DNA of 64,000 nt, taken from NCBI GenBank assembly GCA_035499735.1, contig DATJYC010000049.1, positions 124,001 through 188,000 on the forward strand, given 5' to 3'. A program made the position numbers and the translations under genes. Positions 10,048 through 19,088 of the stretch are shown one piece after another. The notes below the pieces were generated by a model, which was not told the origin of the DNA, made no database searches, and was given only the letters and a program-made list of their open reading frames with translations. Source of the stretch: VBDM01 sp035499735 (GTDB lineage: Bacteria; Pseudomonadota; Gammaproteobacteria; Burkholderiales; SG8-39). Every line of letters starts with the position of its first letter. Position 1 is the stretch's first letter.

Positions 10048-11193
10048 ATGAGCAAGGACCAACCGAAAAAGACTGAAGCGGCCTCGCGCCGCAAGTTCCT
10101 AGCGGGCGCTGCAGCGGCGACTGCAGGCGCTACGTTGGGCTTCCCGATGATCGCCAAGGGCCAGACCGGCCCGATCAGCTTCCGCTTCCAGTCGACCTGG
10201 CCCTCGAAGGACATCTTCCACGAGTACGCCCTGGACTTCGCCAAGATCATTAACGACATGACGGGCGGCGACCTCAAGATCGAAGTGCTCCCGGCCGGCG
10301 CAGTCGTCCCTGCGTTCGGCTTGATGGAAGCCGTGTCCAAGGGCACCCTGGACGGCGGCCACGGGGTTCTCGTCTATTCCTACGGCAAGAGCAACGCCCT
10401 CGCGCTGTGGGGCTCCGGCCCGGGCTACGGCATGGATGGGAACATGCTGCTCGCCTGGCATCATCGTGGCGGCGGCAAGGAGCTGCTCGAGAAGCTCTAC
10501 GCGTCGATCGGCGGCAACGTGGTGTCTTTCCCGTATGGGCCGTTCTACACTCAGCCGCTCGGCTGGTTCAAGAAAGTGATGAGAGGCCCGCAGGACTTCA
10601 AGGGGCTCAAGTACCGCACGGTCGGTATCTCGATCGACGTGTTCACCGCAATGGGTGCCGCCGTTACTGCATTGCCCGGCGGGGAGATCGTGCCGGCCAT
10701 CGACCGCGGGCTGATCGACGCGGCGGAGTTCAACAACACCTCCTCCGACCGTGCGCTCGGCTTCGCCGACGTGTCCAAGATCTGCATGCTGCAGAGCTAC
10801 CACCAGAACGCGGAGCAGCTCGAGATCATCTTCAATAAGACCAAGTACGACGTGCTGCCCTCCAAGCTGAAGGCGATCATCGCCAACGGCGTCGATGCCG
10901 CCTCCGCACAGATGATGTGGAAGGCGATCGACCGCAATTCGCAGGACTACATCACGCTGCAGACGGTGGACAAAGTCCGGTTCTACAAGACCCCGGCCTC
11001 GATCCTGCGCGCCCAGCTCGATGCCTACGACGGCGCGATCGACAAGAAGATGTCGACGCCGTTCGTCAAGGAGATCACCGAGTCGCAGAAGAAATTCGCG
11101 GAGCGCGCGGTGAAGTGGGAGCAGGACGTCGTCGTCGACCGGCGCATGGCCTACGATCACTACTTCGGCAAGAAGGCCGCAAAGAAAGCCTGA
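10048..11193 (+). CDS. Second TRAP substrate-binding protein, TakP-type
   Basis: 381-residue periplasmic receptor with a twin-arginine signal (SRRKFLAGAAAATAG). The start at 10048 is chosen because GGAGG lies eight bases upstream; the frame is open further back without a matching site. Like the first receptor it has the ALPGGEIVPAIDRGLIDAAEF signature of the 2-oxo/hydroxy-acid TRAP subgroup, but the rest is clearly diverged, so this is not a recent duplicate. A strong intrinsic terminator follows before the permease genes. Genes for a hydroxyacid dehydrogenase and an amidase lie downstream, which fits uptake of a 2-oxo or hydroxy acid or an amide of one. Confidence 0.88.
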   Translation: MSKDQPKKTEAASRRKFLAGAAAATAGATLGFPMIAKGQTGPISFRFQSTWPSKDIFHEYALDFAKIINDMTGGDLKIEVLPAGAVVPAFGLMEAVSKGTLDGGHGVLVYSYGKSNALALWGSGPGYGMDGNMLLAWHHRGGGKELLEKLYASIGGNVVSFPYGPFYTQPLGWFKKVMRGPQDFKGLKYRTVGISIDVFTAMGAAVTALPGGEIVPAIDRGLIDAAEFNNTSSDRALGFADVSKICMLQSYHQNAEQLEIIFNKTKYDVLPSKLKAIIANGVDAASAQMMWKAIDRNSQDYITLQTVDKVRFYKTPASILRAQLDAYDGAIDKKMSTPFVKEITESQKKFAERAVKWEQDVVVDRRMAYDHYFGKKAAKKA

Positions 11194-11208
11194 CGTATCG
11201 CTGACAAA

Positions 11209-11250
11209 GGCACCATCCGGGACGAACCCCCGGCTGGTGCCTCGTTTTTT
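11209..11250 (+). terminator. Rho-independent terminator inside TRAP operon 2
   Basis: Stem GGCACCA-t-CCGGG pairs with CCCGG-c-TGGTGCC around a short loop, and six T residues end at 11250. It lies 16 bases after the receptor stop and before the small permease. It should stop part of the transcripts, giving much receptor and little permease. Confidence 0.85.
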
Positions 11251-11278
11251 GAAGACGCAATCCGGAGTCACGTTCCTC

Positions 11279-11950
11279 ATGAACGCTCAAAAGATCGAGC
11301 GCCTGCTGCAGATCGCCGACCACGTCAGCACCTGGGCCGGGAAAGCATGTTCCTGGCTCATTATGCTGCTGATGTTCACGGTGTGCATCGAGGTGTTCAA
11401 GCGCTACATCCTCAACGCGCCTACGGCATGGATCTTCGACGCCACCAATATGATGTACGGCACGCTGTTCATGCTTTGCGGCGCCTACACGCTGGCGCAG
11501 GACGCACACGTGCGTGGCGACTTTCTCTACAGCTCTATGAAGCCGCGCACCCAGGCGACGCTCGACCTGATCTTGTACGTCGTTTTCTTCGTTCCCGGGG
11601 TGATCGCACTGATCTACGCTGGAACCGACTACGCCGCCTATTCGTGGCGCATCGGCGAGCACTCGAACGTCACGTCCAACGGCCCCGCCGTCTATCCGTT
11701 CAAGACGGTCATCCCGATCGCGGGGGTGCTGGTCATGATCCAGGGTCTCGCCGAGATCGCCCGCTGCGTGGTCTGCCTGAAGATGGGCGACTGGCCGGCG
11801 CGCCTCAAGGACGCCGAGGAGATCGACGTGGTCGAGCAGCAGCTCGCGCACAGCGAGTACGTGGACGAGGAGTCGCGCAAACGGGCCGTCGAGAGTGTGC
11901 ATGAGATAGACGAGCAGGCGCACCAGCGCATCAAGGGAGGCCAGACATGA
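11279..11950 (+). CDS. TRAP transporter small permease (DctQ), second system
   Basis: About 223 residues with four membrane segments and the DctQ pattern (RYILNAPTAWIFDATNMMYG, AQDAHVRGDFLYSSM). After about residue 170 it has a hydrophilic tail rich in Glu, Asp and Lys, longer than usual, ending in KGGQT. The ATG at 11279 is preferred over a GTG at 11237, because the latter lies inside the terminator's T-run and the family match begins after 11279. A CGGAG lies about 12 bases upstream. The stop overlaps the next start as ATGA. Confidence 0.85.
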   Translation: MNAQKIERLLQIADHVSTWAGKACSWLIMLLMFTVCIEVFKRYILNAPTAWIFDATNMMYGTLFMLCGAYTLAQDAHVRGDFLYSSMKPRTQATLDLILYVVFFVPGVIALIYAGTDYAAYSWRIGEHSNVTSNGPAVYPFKTVIPIAGVLVMIQGLAEIARCVVCLKMGDWPARLKDAEEIDVVEQQLAHSEYVDEESRKRAVESVHEIDEQAHQRIKGGQT

Positions 11951-13842
11951 GCGATCCCGCGCTCGGCCTCACGATGCTCGCGCTCATCGTGATCGTGATC
12001 ATGATGGGCTTCCCAACTGCGTTCACGCTGATGGGCCTGGGGATGTTCTTCGGCTTCATCGCGCTCCACGATCCTTCGCATCCTTTCCTCCAGAACCGCG
12101 TGTTCGACCTGATGGTCGAACGCACCTACGGTGCGATGAACAACGACACGCTGATCTCGATACCGCTGTTCGTGCTCATGGGCTACGTTATGGAGCGCGG
12201 CGCGCTGGTCGACAAGATGTTCTATTCGATCCAGCTCGCGTTCCGCCGGGTGCCGGCCTCGCTGGCGGTCGCGACGCTGATCGTGTGCACCTTCTGGGGC
12301 ATCGCGAGCGGCCTCGTCGGCGCGGTGGTGGTGCTCATGGGCGTGATCGCGTTCAACCCGATGCTGAAGGCGGGCTACAACGTGAAGCTCGCCTCCGGAG
12401 TCATAACGGCCGGGGGCACGCTGGGCATTCTGATTCCGCCCTCGGTGATGATCATCGTCTATGCGGCGGTAGCGGGCCAGTCGGTCGTGAAGCTCTACGC
12501 CTCGGCGATGTTCCCGGGGTTCTTCCTGTCGTTCCTCTACTTGCTCTACATCGTGGGCTGGGCCCTGATCGACCCGAAGATCGCGCCCAGGCTCTCTGAG
12601 TCGGAGACCAAAGTGCCGGTCTCGGACTGGGTGCGTGCGATGCAGAAGGCTTATTCGTCGAAGATGCTGCTCGCGCTGCTCGCGGCGGTAGTCGCGCCGG
12701 CAAGGGCTCTCGTGATAGACGCCGGTGGCGGCAAGCGCCTCACGTACGGCGTGCTCTGGAAGAACCTCGGCGCCGCCCTGTTCCCCATGGTCCTGGCGGG
12801 GGTGACGCTGTGGGGTGTGTGGTGGTACGTCGTGATTCACCAGACCGCGGACGCGCGCGCCGCCGCCGGCCTCGACCAAGTGGTTGTCGTGAAGGCGCCG
12901 AGCGCCGCGGCGCCCAAGGCACCTCAGGCCGACTCGGACAAGCCGCAGGAGCTCGGCGACAAGGAAACCGGCACCGAATCCGAGGAATCCGTGGCCGACG
13001 AGTCGGAAGGGCCGGTAGAGGTGGGCGATCCCAGGTTGCTCGGCCAGGGACCAGCGGCGCCCGCGGAGGCCGGCCCGCCGCCTGAGTTCTACACCTGGTT
13101 CTGGATCGTGGTCGCGGTGACCGCGGCGCTCCTCGCTTGGTATTACTGGATCATGGAAGCGGAGCTGTTCGAGCTGCTCAAGCTACTGACGTCGTCGGTG
13201 ATGCCGCTCGGTATCCTGACGATCGTCGTTCTCGCCGTGATCCTCTTCGGCATCACCACTGCCACCGAATCGGCGGCGGTCGGCGCAGCCGGCGCGTTCA
13301 TCCTCGCCATCCAGGCGAAGTCGCTCAACTGGCAGCGGGTGAAGGAGTCCGTGTTTCTCACGGCGAAGACCACCGCCATGGTGTGCTGGCTGTTCATCGG
13401 ATCGGCGCTGTTCTCCGGCGTGTTCGCGATCCTGGGCGGGCAGCAGCTGGTCGAGCAGTGGGTGCTGTCGTTCAACATGTCGCCGATCCAGTTCATGATC
13501 CTGTCGCAGGCGATCATCTTCGTACTCGGCTGGCCGCTCGAGTGGACCGAGATCATCGTCATCTTCGTCCCGATCTTCCTGCCGCTGCTGAAGCACTTCA
13601 ACATCGATCCGATACTCTGGGGGACGCTCGTATTCGTCAACCTTCAGGCGGCGTTCCTGTCGCCGCCGGTCGCGATGTCGGCGTTCTATCTGAAAGGCGT
13701 CGCTCCCAAGCACGTTACGCTCAACCAGATCTTCGCCGGCATGATGCCTTACATGATCATCGTAATCGTGTGCATGGTCATCATGTACCTGTGGCCGGGC
13801 ATGACGCTGTGGCTGCCGAACTATCTGTACGGCGGCGGCTAG
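11947..13842 (+). CDS. TRAP transporter large permease with ~180-residue central insertion
   Basis: 631 residues against about 430-460 for normal DctM. The first half (1 to about 215) and the second half (about 415-631) carry the expected motifs, GGTLGILIPPSVMIIVYA and ATESAAVGAAGA, and the FLSPPVAMSAFYLKG end. Between them is an insertion: a membrane segment at about 275-297, an acidic Ala/Pro/Glu-rich hydrophilic loop at 300-380 and another membrane segment at about 384-400. Reading frame and codon use stay uniform through it, so it is not a frameshift artefact. The insertion adds two membrane spans, so the second half keeps its orientation. Its function is unknown. Confidence 0.87.
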   Translation: MSDPALGLTMLALIVIVIMMGFPTAFTLMGLGMFFGFIALHDPSHPFLQNRVFDLMVERTYGAMNNDTLISIPLFVLMGYVMERGALVDKMFYSIQLAFRRVPASLAVATLIVCTFWGIASGLVGAVVVLMGVIAFNPMLKAGYNVKLASGVITAGGTLGILIPPSVMIIVYAAVAGQSVVKLYASAMFPGFFLSFLYLLYIVGWALIDPKIAPRLSESETKVPVSDWVRAMQKAYSSKMLLALLAAVVAPARALVIDAGGGKRLTYGVLWKNLGAALFPMVLAGVTLWGVWWYVVIHQTADARAAAGLDQVVVVKAPSAAAPKAPQADSDKPQELGDKETGTESEESVADESEGPVEVGDPRLLGQGPAAPAEAGPPPEFYTWFWIVVAVTAALLAWYYWIMEAELFELLKLLTSSVMPLGILTIVVLAVILFGITTATESAAVGAAGAFILAIQAKSLNWQRVKESVFLTAKTTAMVCWLFIGSALFSGVFAILGGQQLVEQWVLSFNMSPIQFMILSQAIIFVLGWPLEWTEIIVIFVPIFLPLLKHFNIDPILWGTLVFVNLQAAFLSPPVAMSAFYLKGVAPKHVTLNQIFAGMMPYMIIVIVCMVIMYLWPGMTLWLPNYLYGGG

Positions 13843-13898
13843 GCGAATCAGGTTCAGGGCGGACGGCGCTGCCGCCGTCAATCGTTCGCGGAGACAAG

Positions 13899-14888
13899 GT
13901 GAGGCACAGGATCCTGGTGACGCGCGCTACCTTCGACGACGTGGTCGACAAGCTGCGCGAGCGCTTCGAGGTCGAGGACAATCAGAAGGACGACACGCCG
14001 TGGGGCGCCGACGAGCTCAAGCGACGCCTCGCCGACAAGGAGGGCGTGCTCCCCACCGGGAGCGACCGCATCGACGCCGCGGTCCTCGATGCGGCGCCGC
14101 GCCTGAAGGCCGTGTGCAACATCGCGGTCGGGCACAACAATATCGACCTCGCCGCGTGCAGCGAGCGCGGCATCGTCGCGACCAACACCCCCGGGGTGCT
14201 CGACGAGACCACCGCCGACACGACCTGGGCGCTGCTGATGGCGGCGGCGCGCCGCATCACTGAGGCCGAACGCTGGCTGCGCGCGGGCCACTGGAAGGGC
14301 TGGAAGAACGACCAGTTCCTGGGCGTCGACGTGCACCACGCCACCCTCGGCATCGTCGGCATGGGGCGGATCGGACAGGCGATCGCCCGGCGCGCGAAGG
14401 GTTTTTCGATGCGAGTGATCTATCACAACCGCAGTCGCCTTCCCGCCAAGGTGGAGCGCGCCACGGGCGCGAAGTACGTCAGCCTTGAGCGGCTCCTGCG
14501 TCAGTCGGATTTCGTCAGCCTCAACATGCCGTATTCGCCTTCGAGTCACCATCTCATCGGCGCGCGGCAGCTCGCCATGATGAAGCCGACCGCGGTCCTG
14601 GTGAACGCCGCCCGCGGCGGGGTGGTGGACGACGCCGCGCTGATCACGGCGCTGAGGGAAAAGCGGATCGCCGCGGCGGGCATCGACGTGTTCGAGGGCG
14701 AGCCCAACTTCAACCCGGGATTTCTCGGCCTCGACAACGTGGCCCTGGTGCCGCACATCGGAAGCGCCACGCGCGCGACGCGCGCGGCGATGGCCACACT
14801 GGCGGCAAGGAATCTGGCGGCGGCACTGTCCGGCAGGCGCCCCCCCAATCTCCTCAATCCCGAGGCCTGGGCCAAGCGGCGCCGCTAG
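13899..14888 (+). CDS. D-2-hydroxyacid dehydrogenase (glyoxylate/hydroxypyruvate reductase type)
   Basis: 329 residues starting with GTG eight bases after GGAG. It reduces 2-oxo acids such as glyoxylate or hydroxypyruvate to D-2-hydroxy acids. The Rossmann motif is GIVGMGRIGQAIA. The segment after strand two is HNRSR, whose Arg/Ser pair suggests NADPH preference. The catalytic set is visible: Arg in NAARGGVV, Glu in FEGEP and His in VPHIGSAT. It lies 56 bases after the TRAP permease on the same strand, so it probably metabolises what the TRAP system imports. Confidence 0.88.
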   Translation: MRHRILVTRATFDDVVDKLRERFEVEDNQKDDTPWGADELKRRLADKEGVLPTGSDRIDAAVLDAAPRLKAVCNIAVGHNNIDLAACSERGIVATNTPGVLDETTADTTWALLMAAARRITEAERWLRAGHWKGWKNDQFLGVDVHHATLGIVGMGRIGQAIARRAKGFSMRVIYHNRSRLPAKVERATGAKYVSLERLLRQSDFVSLNMPYSPSSHHLIGARQLAMMKPTAVLVNAARGGVVDDAALITALREKRIAAAGIDVFEGEPNFNPGFLGLDNVALVPHIGSATRATRAAMATLAARNLAAALSGRRPPNLLNPEAWAKRRR

Positions 14889-14896
14889 GAGCCCCG

Positions 14897-16219
14897 ATGT
14901 CTTCCGACGATCCGGCTGCCAAGCCGGCCCGGTCCGGCGGCCTGAGAGCTGCGGTCGAAGCGCTCGCCGAAGGCACGCTGACGGCGCGCGCTTTCTGTGA
15001 ATCCTGCCTCGAGCGTGTTCGCGCCGACGAGGCGACGATCAGGGCCTGGGCGGTGCTCGACGAGGGCCGCGCCCGCGGCATCGCGGCGACGCGCGACGTC
15101 AGGGACGCGCACGGGTCGCTCCACGGGATCCCGGTGGGCGTGAAGGACATCTTCGACACCGACGACTTGCCCACCGAGATGGGCTCGCCCGTGTTCGTCG
15201 GCAACCGGCCCGCCAGGAACGCGCAACTCGTCGAGCGCATCGTCGCGAGCGGTGGCTACGCTTTCGGCAAGACCGCGACCGCGGAATTCGCTTTCATGCA
15301 CCCGCCTGAGACGCGCAATCCCTGGAACCCGCGGCATACGCCGGGCGGCTCTTCCTCGGGGTCTGCCGCCGCGGTGGCGGCGGGGCACGTTCCCGTCGCG
15401 GTGGGGACGCAGACCAACGGCTCGGTGATACGGCCCGCCGCATTCTGCGGCGTCGTGGGCTTCAAGCCGACGCTGGACACGCTGTCCATCCAGGGCGCGC
15501 TGCCTTTCGCGGACACGCTGGACCAGGTCGGCGTGTTCGCGCGCTCGGTAGAGGACGCGGGCTACTTTACCGCCTGCCTCGCCGAGCCCGGGGCGTTCAC
15601 CGCCGAGGTCGAGGCGCTGTCGCGCCCCCCGCGGATTGCCGTGCTCCTGCGCTTTCCGTGGAACGCGGCCGAGCGCGACGCCGCGGCGCAGCTGCAAGCG
15701 ACCTTGCGCCGGCTCATCACCGCGGGGACCGAGGTGAATGAGCTTGACCTGCCCGAGGAGTTCGAAGACGCCAAACAGGTGCACCGGACGATCATGCTCT
15801 ACGAAGGCGCGCGCGAGCACGCGTCCAGGCAGGCGGCGCACCGGCGCATCATGAGCGCCGAGCTGAACGCGGCGATCGACGAGGGCCTCGCGATGTCGCA
15901 CGACGAGTACCGCGCGGCGCTCGCCAGGCGGGCCGCGCTGGCGGAGATGTCGCTCGATCTTTTCGCGGATTGCGACGCCGTCGCGTCGCTCCCCGCCCCC
16001 GGGGTCGCGCCCGGGCGGCTCGACACCACCGGCGACCCCAGCTTCTGCACGCTGTGGACGCTGGTCGGGTTTCCGGCGATCACGCTCCCTAGCGCCGTGG
16101 CCGAATCGGGCCTGCCCTACGGAATCCAGTTGGCCGGCGCCGCCCGCGAGGACGCGCGGCTCCTGCGCGTTGCGCGGTGGTGCGAGGCCGCGATCGGCTT
16201 CCAGCGAAGATCCCCCTAG
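14897..16219 (+). CDS. Amidase signature family hydrolase
   Basis: 440 residues of the amidase signature family, which hydrolyses amides with a Ser-cisSer-Lys triad. Visible are the Lys in GIPVGVKDIFDT (about 75), the PGGSSSGSAAAVAAG block and QTNGSVIRPAAFCG with the nucleophile. It resembles GatA-like amidases, but no gatB/gatC is nearby and the C-terminal third is short, so it is more likely a catabolic amidase than part of the tRNA amidotransferase. It starts eight bases after the dehydrogenase, in the same presumed operon as the second TRAP system. Confidence 0.85.
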   Translation: MSSDDPAAKPARSGGLRAAVEALAEGTLTARAFCESCLERVRADEATIRAWAVLDEGRARGIAATRDVRDAHGSLHGIPVGVKDIFDTDDLPTEMGSPVFVGNRPARNAQLVERIVASGGYAFGKTATAEFAFMHPPETRNPWNPRHTPGGSSSGSAAAVAAGHVPVAVGTQTNGSVIRPAAFCGVVGFKPTLDTLSIQGALPFADTLDQVGVFARSVEDAGYFTACLAEPGAFTAEVEALSRPPRIAVLLRFPWNAAERDAAAQLQATLRRLITAGTEVNELDLPEEFEDAKQVHRTIMLYEGAREHASRQAAHRRIMSAELNAAIDEGLAMSHDEYRAALARRAALAEMSLDLFADCDAVASLPAPGVAPGRLDTTGDPSFCTLWTLVGFPAITLPSAVAESGLPYGIQLAGAAREDARLLRVARWCEAAIGFQRRSP

Positions 16220-16287
16220 AGCGTCCGGGAGTGCCGTTGGCGGCTGCGCGGCTTTTCGGCTACGCTACGCGCCTCCGGAGCCGCCCC

Positions 16288-16716
16288 GTGAAGAAGAGCA
16301 ACTTTCCGACGCCGCAGGACGCGGAGGCCGCTTTCTACGAGGCGCTCGAGACGGGCGATCTCGAGGCCATGATGGAAGTGTGGGCCGAGGACGAGGAGAT
16401 CGTCTGCGTGCATCCCGGAGGCCCGCGGCTCGCGGGGTTCGAGCAGGTGCGCGCCAGCTGGACGCAGATCCTCAGGTCGGGGCAGAAGCTCAAGGTGCAC
16501 CTTTCCAACCAGGTAGTGCTGTCAAGCATGATGCTCGCGGTCCACAGCGTGCACGAGAACGTCCTGGTGCAGGGCGAATCGCGTCCGCGCGCGCCTATCG
16601 CCGCCACCAACGTATATCTGCGCACGGGAAGAGGCTGGAGAATGATCCTGCATCACGGATCGCCGGCCCCCGCCGAGGCGCGCGCGCCCGTCGAGTCGCC
16701 GAAAATCCTGCATTGA
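16288..16716 (+). CDS. SnoaL/NTF2-like (DUF4440-type) protein
   Basis: 142 residues with a GTG start eight bases after GGAG. The fold pattern is that of the small alpha+beta cone proteins: an N-terminal helix (EAAFYEALETGDLEAMMEVWA), EEIVCVHPGG, then beta strands ending in GWRMILHHGS. Such proteins can be enzymes or binding modules; no catalytic dyad is certain. A frame open from 16177 overlaps the amidase end and is not favoured. The stop overlaps the next gene as TTGA. Confidence 0.75.
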   Translation: MKKSNFPTPQDAEAAFYEALETGDLEAMMEVWAEDEEIVCVHPGGPRLAGFEQVRASWTQILRSGQKLKVHLSNQVVLSSMMLAVHSVHENVLVQGESRPRAPIAATNVYLRTGRGWRMILHHGSPAPAEARAPVESPKILH

Positions 16717-17672
16717 CCCCTAGCAAGCCCTATCGAGCACCAGCGTGGCTGCCGGGCGGGCACGCTCAGACCCTTTACGGCGTTCTGTTCGCGCATTCGG
16801 CGATCGGCTGGACCAGGGAGCGCTGGAGCGCGCCAGACGGGGATTTCATCGACGTCGACCGCATTGCCGGACGCGCGGGCGCGCCGCTGGTGGTCCTTTT
16901 TCACGGCCTCGAGGGGAGCTCGGGCAGCCACTACGCCTGCGGCGTCGCCCGCGAGCTGCTGCGGCGCGGCTGGCGGGGCGCGGTTCCGCATTTTCGCGGT
17001 TGCTCCGGCGAGCCGAACAGCCTCCCTCGCGCCTACCACTCCGGCGACGCCGCGGAGATACGCTGGATCCTGCGGCGATTCGCTTCGGAGTCGGGCGGGC
17101 CCCTATTCGCGGCGGGCGTGTCCCTAGGGGGCAACGCCCTACTGAAATGGCTGGGCGAGGATGGCGAGGCGGACAGGGTTGTCGCCGCCGCCGCCGCGAT
17201 ATCGGCGCCCGTCGATCTCATGGCGGCGGGCGACGCGCTCGGGCGCGGCTTCAACCGGGTATACACGCGCGCGTTCCTCGCGACGATGAGGAGGAAGGCG
17301 GACGAGAAGCTCGCCCGCTTTCCGGGTCTTTTCGACGGCGCAGCGATGCGCCGCGCGCGCACCCTGCGCGACTTCGACGATGTGGTGACCGCGCCCCTGC
17401 ACGGATTCCGCGACACCGACGACTACTGGACGCGCGCCAGCTCCAAGCCGCTGCTGCGGCACATCCGGGTGCCCACGCTCCTGCTGAACGCGCGAAACGA
17501 CCCTTTTCTGCCGGAGGCGGCGCTGCCCGGGGCGCAGGAGGTGTCTCGCACGGTGCACCTCGAGTTTCCGGAAGAAGGCGGTCACGCCTCCTTCGTAAGC
17601 GGGGCGTTTCCCGGCAACATTGACTGGATGCCGCGCCGGGTCACGGCTTTCTTCGAGGAAACGATGGGATAA
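16713..17672 (+). CDS. YheT-family alpha/beta hydrolase
   Basis: 319 residues of the YheT (UPF0017) group. N-terminal PAWLPGGHAQTLY is the family signature, the oxyanion region is FHGLEGSSGSHY, and the nucleophile elbow is GVSLGGNAL. The acid and His are plausible at NARNDPF and EEGGHASF. Some members act as esterases on short acyl chains; the physiological substrate is unknown. The start is a TTG overlapping the upstream stop (TTGA), chosen because the family N-terminus follows within 10 residues. Confidence 0.85.
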   Translation: MTPSKPYRAPAWLPGGHAQTLYGVLFAHSAIGWTRERWSAPDGDFIDVDRIAGRAGAPLVVLFHGLEGSSGSHYACGVARELLRRGWRGAVPHFRGCSGEPNSLPRAYHSGDAAEIRWILRRFASESGGPLFAAGVSLGGNALLKWLGEDGEADRVVAAAAAISAPVDLMAAGDALGRGFNRVYTRAFLATMRRKADEKLARFPGLFDGAAMRRARTLRDFDDVVTAPLHGFRDTDDYWTRASSKPLLRHIRVPTLLLNARNDPFLPEAALPGAQEVSRTVHLEFPEEGGHASFVSGAFPGNIDWMPRRVTAFFEETMG

Positions 17673-17696
17673 TTTGTCCCGGAGGCCGGTCCGGAA

Positions 17697-19088
17697 ATGA
17701 ACATACCCCCGCAGGAAATCTTCAAGGCCTACGACATCCGCGGCGTCGTCGGCAAGTCGCTCACCGTCGAGGGGGTGCGGCAGATCGGCCAGGCGCTCGG
17801 CAGCGAGCTTCTCGACCGTACCAAAGGAGGGGGCGGGCAGGCCGAAATCGCGGTCGGCCGGGACGGGCGGCTCTCCGGGCCGGACCTCGCCGCTAGCCTG
17901 ATGGAAGGCATCCGCGCGAGCGGCGTCGACGTCGCCGAGATCGGCATGGTCGCCACCCCGATGGCCTACTTTGCGGCGCACGAGCTGGGCTGCGGCAGCG
18001 CGGTCTCGGTGACCGGCAGCCACAACCCTCCGGAGTACAACGGGCTGAAGATGGTCCTCGCGGGAGCGACGCTCGCGGGCGAGGAGGTGCAGCGCCTGCG
18101 CGCGCGGATCGTCTCGGGCGAGCTCGCCCGCGGGAGCGGACGGCATCGCCGCGCGGACATCCGCGAGGCCTACCTCCGGCGGATCGCTTCGGACGTGCAC
18201 CTGGCCCGCCCCATGAAGGTCGCGGTGGATTGCGGGAACGGCGTCGCCGGTGCCACGGCCGGCGAGCTGTATCGGCGCCTGGGCTGCGAAGTGCTCGAAC
18301 TGTATTGCGAGGTAGACGGCCGTTTTCCCAACCATCACCCCGACCCCTCCCATCCCGAGAACCTCGAGGAGCTGATCGCGCTGGTGCGAAAGGAGCACGC
18401 CGAGATCGGAGTGGCCTTCGACGGCGACGGCGACCGCCTCGGCGTGGTGACCGCGAAGGGCGACATCATCTTCCCGGACCGGCAGCTGATGTTGTTCGCG
18501 AAGGACGTGCTCTCGCGCCAGGCAGGCGCCGAGATCATCTACGACATCAAGAGCACGCGCAATCTCGCTCCCTGGATCCGCAGCCACGGCGGCGTCCCCA
18601 GCCTCTGGAAAACCGGCCACTCGCTGATCAAGGCGAGAATGCGCGAGCGCGGCGCGGCGCTCGCCGGAGAAATGAGCGGCCACACCTTCTTCGTCGAGCG
18701 CTGGTACGGGTTCGACGACGCGCAGTACGCGGGGGCGCGCCTCCTGGAGATCCTGAGCAAGACGCCCGACGCCACGGCGACGCTCACTGCGCTGCCGGAC
18801 TCGGTCAGCACGCCCGAGCTGCACCTGCAGTTGAGCGAAGGCGAGCCGCACCGGTTGATCGGCATCCTGCAGGAGAGTGCGGCCTTTCCCGGGGCGACCG
18901 AGGTGATCAAGCTCGACGGCCTGCGGGTCGAATACCCGGACGGGTTCGGGCTGGCGCGCGCGTCGAACACCACTCCGGTGATCGTGTTGCGCTTCGAGGC
19001 GGACAGCCAGACGGGCCTCGCCCGCATCGAGGCGGAGTTTCGCCGGGTGCTGCTGGCCGCGAAGCCCGACGCCAAGCTGCCGTTCTAG
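17697..19088 (+). CDS. algC: Phosphomannomutase/phosphoglucomutase
   Basis: 463 residues of the alpha-D-phosphohexomutase family, interconverting hexose 6- and 1-phosphates for LPS and exopolysaccharide precursors. All four active-site loops are present: phosphoserine loop VTGSHNPPEYNG, metal loop FDGDGDRLG, sugar loop GEMSGHTFF and a C-terminal phosphate loop (ASNTTP). The N-terminal KAYDIRG is typical. Length matches AlgC (about 463). It lies 24 bases after the hydrolase. Its TAG stop sits inside a CTAG shared with the convergent phosphodiesterase gene. Confidence 0.93.
   Translation: MNIPPQEIFKAYDIRGVVGKSLTVEGVRQIGQALGSELLDRTKGGGGQAEIAVGRDGRLSGPDLAASLMEGIRASGVDVAEIGMVATPMAYFAAHELGCGSAVSVTGSHNPPEYNGLKMVLAGATLAGEEVQRLRARIVSGELARGSGRHRRADIREAYLRRIASDVHLARPMKVAVDCGNGVAGATAGELYRRLGCEVLELYCEVDGRFPNHHPDPSHPENLEELIALVRKEHAEIGVAFDGDGDRLGVVTAKGDIIFPDRQLMLFAKDVLSRQAGAEIIYDIKSTRNLAPWIRSHGGVPSLWKTGHSLIKARMRERGAALAGEMSGHTFFVERWYGFDDAQYAGARLLEILSKTPDATATLTALPDSVSTPELHLQLSEGEPHRLIGILQESAAFPGATEVIKLDGLRVEYPDGFGLARASNTTPVIVLRFEADSQTGLARIEAEFRRVLLAAKPDAKLPF

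Noticed and set aside
14897..16219. Amidase as GatA of the Glu-tRNA amidotransferase
   Set aside because: No gatB or gatC neighbours, and the gene sits with a transporter and a dehydrogenase, so a catabolic role is more likely.
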